Source of the DNA: Benincasa hispida
Lineage: Eukaryota; Streptophyta; Magnoliopsida; Cucurbitales; Cucurbitaceae
DNA: 64,000 bases
Direction of reading: 5' to 3'
Assembly: GCF_009727055.1 (NCBI RefSeq)
Contig: NC_052359.1
Coordinates: 24,793,103 to 24,857,102, forward strand
The notes below the pieces were generated by a model. That model was not told the origin of the DNA. It saw nothing but the letters and a program-made list of their open reading frames with translations, and made no database searches. Position numbers and translations under genes: made by a program. This document shows positions 61,651-64,000 of the stretch, in pieces (the first letter of the stretch is position 1; each line of letters starts with the position of its first letter).

Positions 61651-62361
61651 AAGCCACGTTTACCAAATTGTAATGAAAAATTGTGTAATTGTAATGAAAT
61701 TTTATTGATGGATCAATTTTAATGAGCTTAAATCGCAAATGTAATTGGATTTATTCTGATCATATTTACTTAAAATTACGAATTACTGTTATCGTTACCG
61801 TCCTCTACCTTTGAGAGTCAAGTGTTAATAGTAACGGTAAAGGTAAAGATATCAAAAGTGATAATTTTTCAACTATAACAATTACAATAATTGTAGTTGT
61901 AATGGTAACTATAATAGTAACGGTAACGGTCACGATATGACGTAATTCTCTAGTGCAATTAGATTGAGTATTCTTTATTCATCGATTAGATTGTGTTATT
62001 TCACTACAAATCTGAATGTGGGGCCCATGTGTCAGTACAAATGTACAACACATGTAAAAAAACTACAAAAGTAATAAGATGGAACCCACTTTTTTTATTC
62101 CCATTGATCTATTATGTTTTAGTGAGGTAAACGTGGCCTAAATAACATAATAACATTTTGTTTTATGTTCAAAGACCCAATTTGTACTTTTTTTTCAAAG
62201 CCAATGTATCCAAGAGTTGTGAAAAAGGAATTTGAAGGTTAAATTAGACTCAAAATTGAACAGTTGTAGATATGTTAGATATATATGACTTGTTAGACAA
62301 AATTAAAAGTTTAAAGATTACTAGACAAAATTTTAAAATTTTAGGTCACGTTTAAATAACT
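61651..62361. other. Intergenic DNA with GTAACGGTAACG-type words
   Basis: No gene is present. 61790-61940 has several 'gtaacggtaa' words in both orientations (cgttaccgtcc at 61794, gtaacggtaaaggt at 61830, gtaacggtaacggtcacg at 61917), giving weak fold-back potential. The rest is plain AT-rich sequence. Confidence 0.4.
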
Positions 62362-62670
62362 ATTTAGGTATTGTTTGGTAACTATTTCGTTTTTTGTTTT
62401 TTTTTTAAAAATTAAACCTATTTTATCCACATTTCTTACAATGATTTGCATCTTTCTTTAGTACAATGGTTAAACTTTTAGCCAAATTCCAAGAACAAAA
62501 GTTACTTTTCAAAGTTACTTTTTTTACTTCTCAAAATTTGGCTTGGTTTTTTAAACCATTAATGAAAAGTAGATAACAAATGAAGAAATTTGGAGGTGGA
62601 AGTAGTGTTCATAAACTTAATTTTCAAAAACAAAAACAAAAAACAAAATGATTACCTAATGAGATCTTTT
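62362..62670. repeat. MITE with about 30-bp terminal inverted repeats
   Basis: The left end ggtattgtttggtaactatt, followed by a T/G-rich run, pairs with the right end caaaatgattacctaatgag. The size is about 310 bp and it is non-coding. Related copies or pieces lie at 20885-21160, 15136-15210 (reversed), 50040-50365 and 59690-59860, so it is an abundant local family. The hAT-like look is inference; no target duplication was fixed. Confidence 0.75.
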
Positions 62671-63599
62671 TGTTTCTAGTTTTAAAAAAATTGAAAATCG
62701 TACATATTTGGTTACTGATTTTAGTTTTCTATTTTCAAAAAACTAAAACTAAAAACAAGTTAAACTATTTTTTAGAAACTAAAAATAAAAAACGTATTTG
62801 ATAATTTTGTTTTTACTTTCTACCTTTAACAAATCAAAATAAGTATCGACGACATTTTTAGTTTTATATTTTTTTAATAAAAAATAAAATTAAACTATAT
62901 TTATAATTTTTCTTCGTCTAATATAATATTTATAAAATTATATCTTTTCATAAAATTTCATAATGATATAACAAAATCAATATTTTAAACGTATAAACTA
63001 ATCAAAACTCAAATGAAAAAATAATAAAATAAAAAATACTGACAAAATAAAAGAAAATATTCCATCGTGTAAGAGAAAATTATAGATGAATAAAGAAACA
63101 ATTAGAACAATTAATTAGAACACAACGAATTCACCAATGAATTCATATTGTTTCCTTAACTCTGAATTTTAATATTGTTTAAAAAAGTTTAAGATATTCT
63201 TGTCAAAATAAGAAACAAAAATTGAAATAAAATTGATTTTCAAGCGCCCAATTAAATATTCTTTCGATTCAAATTTAAGTTGACTAGAACAATATTCTCC
63301 GCTATAGATTTGCAAGCTAACTAAACATCAATATACAATTAAGTGTTGCGAATCATATGTTAATCATATAGTAATCATACAATCCCCAAACGTACGATAT
63401 GATAATATTCGATTAAAAATAAAATTGAATTTGCCAATTACAATATATAATCTGGTTGAAAAACTCACAAGTAGAAAGTGATACATAAGCCCATCATCGA
63501 CATGCCGATCAATGGGGAGGATTTTGAATACATTATTGACCAAAAAGAGGAGATGCAGAGAGAAAACATGTTGCATCGACTGTGATCCCATATGAAATG
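62671..63599. other. AT-rich intergenic DNA, nothing recognised
   Basis: 62680-62830 repeats MITE-like poly-A/T words (ttggttactgattttagttt, aaactaaaactaaaaacaag), perhaps a second decayed copy. No gene; the minus frames at 63364-63665 have no known domain. Confidence 0.4.
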
Positions 63600-64000
63600 A
63601 CCTAGGTGGCTAAAATTAGTATTTATAAAATCACAATAGCACTGCGACACTGATGGAAATCTCACGCATATCAGGTTCGGAGCGTCGCGACATTGTGTGC
63701 TTTACACCAATAATAGGCATTCTATCTTACAATGCCGAGTATGGTGCCATAGGGCGTTGCAGCATTGTGCAGGCAGAGACAAAATGGACATTTTCTAGCT
63801 ATTTTCTTCCTGTTTGATGCAATTAAGCTTCGTAAGCCCATTTAAGCTTCTTTTCATCATTAATGTCCGATTCTACCTCTTGAATGCTTGAAACCTACAA
63901 AATAGACAAATAAATACGTAAGATCTAGGAACAACTTTGAATTAAGCGGAGCAAGATAACACATTTTCAGTGCTATCAAATATCCCCACTCGTCCTTGAC
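63600..64000 (-). repeat. End of a gypsy (Tat/Athila-type) element, cut by window end
   Basis: Read on the minus strand it starts gtcaaggacgagtggggata (a form of the 'gacgagc...gggggtatttgata' signal near the 3' end of plant Tat/Athila elements). It continues with tttgtaggtttcaagcattc and a GC-richer part with gcattgtgcaacgc-like and cgtcgcgacgc-like words (63680-63770). These resemble 4740-4945. The assignment is from pattern, not from a protein. Confidence 0.45.

Noticed and set aside
1..64000. A bacterial-type defence, secretion or biosynthetic system
   Set aside because: Introns, plant LTR retrotransposons and plant transposases throughout; no operon-like gene clusters.
1..64000. tRNA, rRNA or other structured RNA genes
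   Set aside because: No sequence with recognisable tRNA or rRNA landmarks was seen; the tRNA-Met-like words are primer-binding sites.

Overview
The window is from a eudicot plant nuclear genome. It is AT-rich, has long introns and intergenic tracts, and carries Ty1/copia, Ty3/gypsy, Mutator, PIF/Harbinger and CACTA transposon remains. There is one clear host gene, an ethylene-pathway ACC synthase. A cucurbit is plausible from the general look of this gene and the repeats, but the sequence alone does not prove it. There is no sign of a bacterial or phage system.

Layout. 1-4720: degenerate copia element cut by the window edge, with its 3' LTR. 4721-5945: probable gypsy LTR fragment. 5955-9734: a plus-strand copia LTR split by a minus-strand solo LTR with a 5-bp target duplication (GTATT). 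9735-21160: AT-rich intergenic DNA with foldback elements, another solo copia LTR (11229-13188), a decayed minisatellite (about 13200-14150) and a MITE. 21977-23839: four-exon type II ACC synthase, about 478 aa, apparently intact. 24305-28868: internally deleted minus-strand gypsy element with a 2.56-kb LTR. 28869-47112: a second minus-strand gypsy element (chromodomain integrase relic, PPT, PBS). Its right LTR is split by a nearly complete copia element (34692-45648) that has both LTRs, PBS, gag, pol and a 5-bp target duplication. 47113-49365: an LTR-like stretch running into an 800-bp array built on the palindrome CGATCG. 49389-49854: CACTA-type terminus with hairpin-rich 160-bp repeats. 50935-56372: Mutator-like element with a decayed transposase and a captured plant mobile domain (MAIN-like) gene. 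57595-59345: decayed PIF/Harbinger transposase. 59346-64000: foldback repeats, a MITE, and at the right edge the end of another gypsy-type element.

The transposon genes are dead. They carry frameshifts, and several stops are explained by C-to-T or G-to-A change (CAG to TAG, CGA to TGA, TGG to TGA), as expected of methylated repeats. The order of nesting can be read directly: the copia element landed in a gypsy LTR whose uninterrupted sister copy is present 16 kb away.

Two 38-bp Nextera mate-pair junction adapters (30204-30241 and 37677-37714) are embedded in the sequence. There is also a 250-N gap, a lone N with duplicated flanks, and an indel-rich LTR. The repeat part of this assembly therefore cannot be trusted base by base. 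The most interesting biological signals are the CGATCG-palindrome motif shared between copia LTRs, the copia leader and a gypsy-like array, and the paired hairpins at the end of the Mutator-like element.
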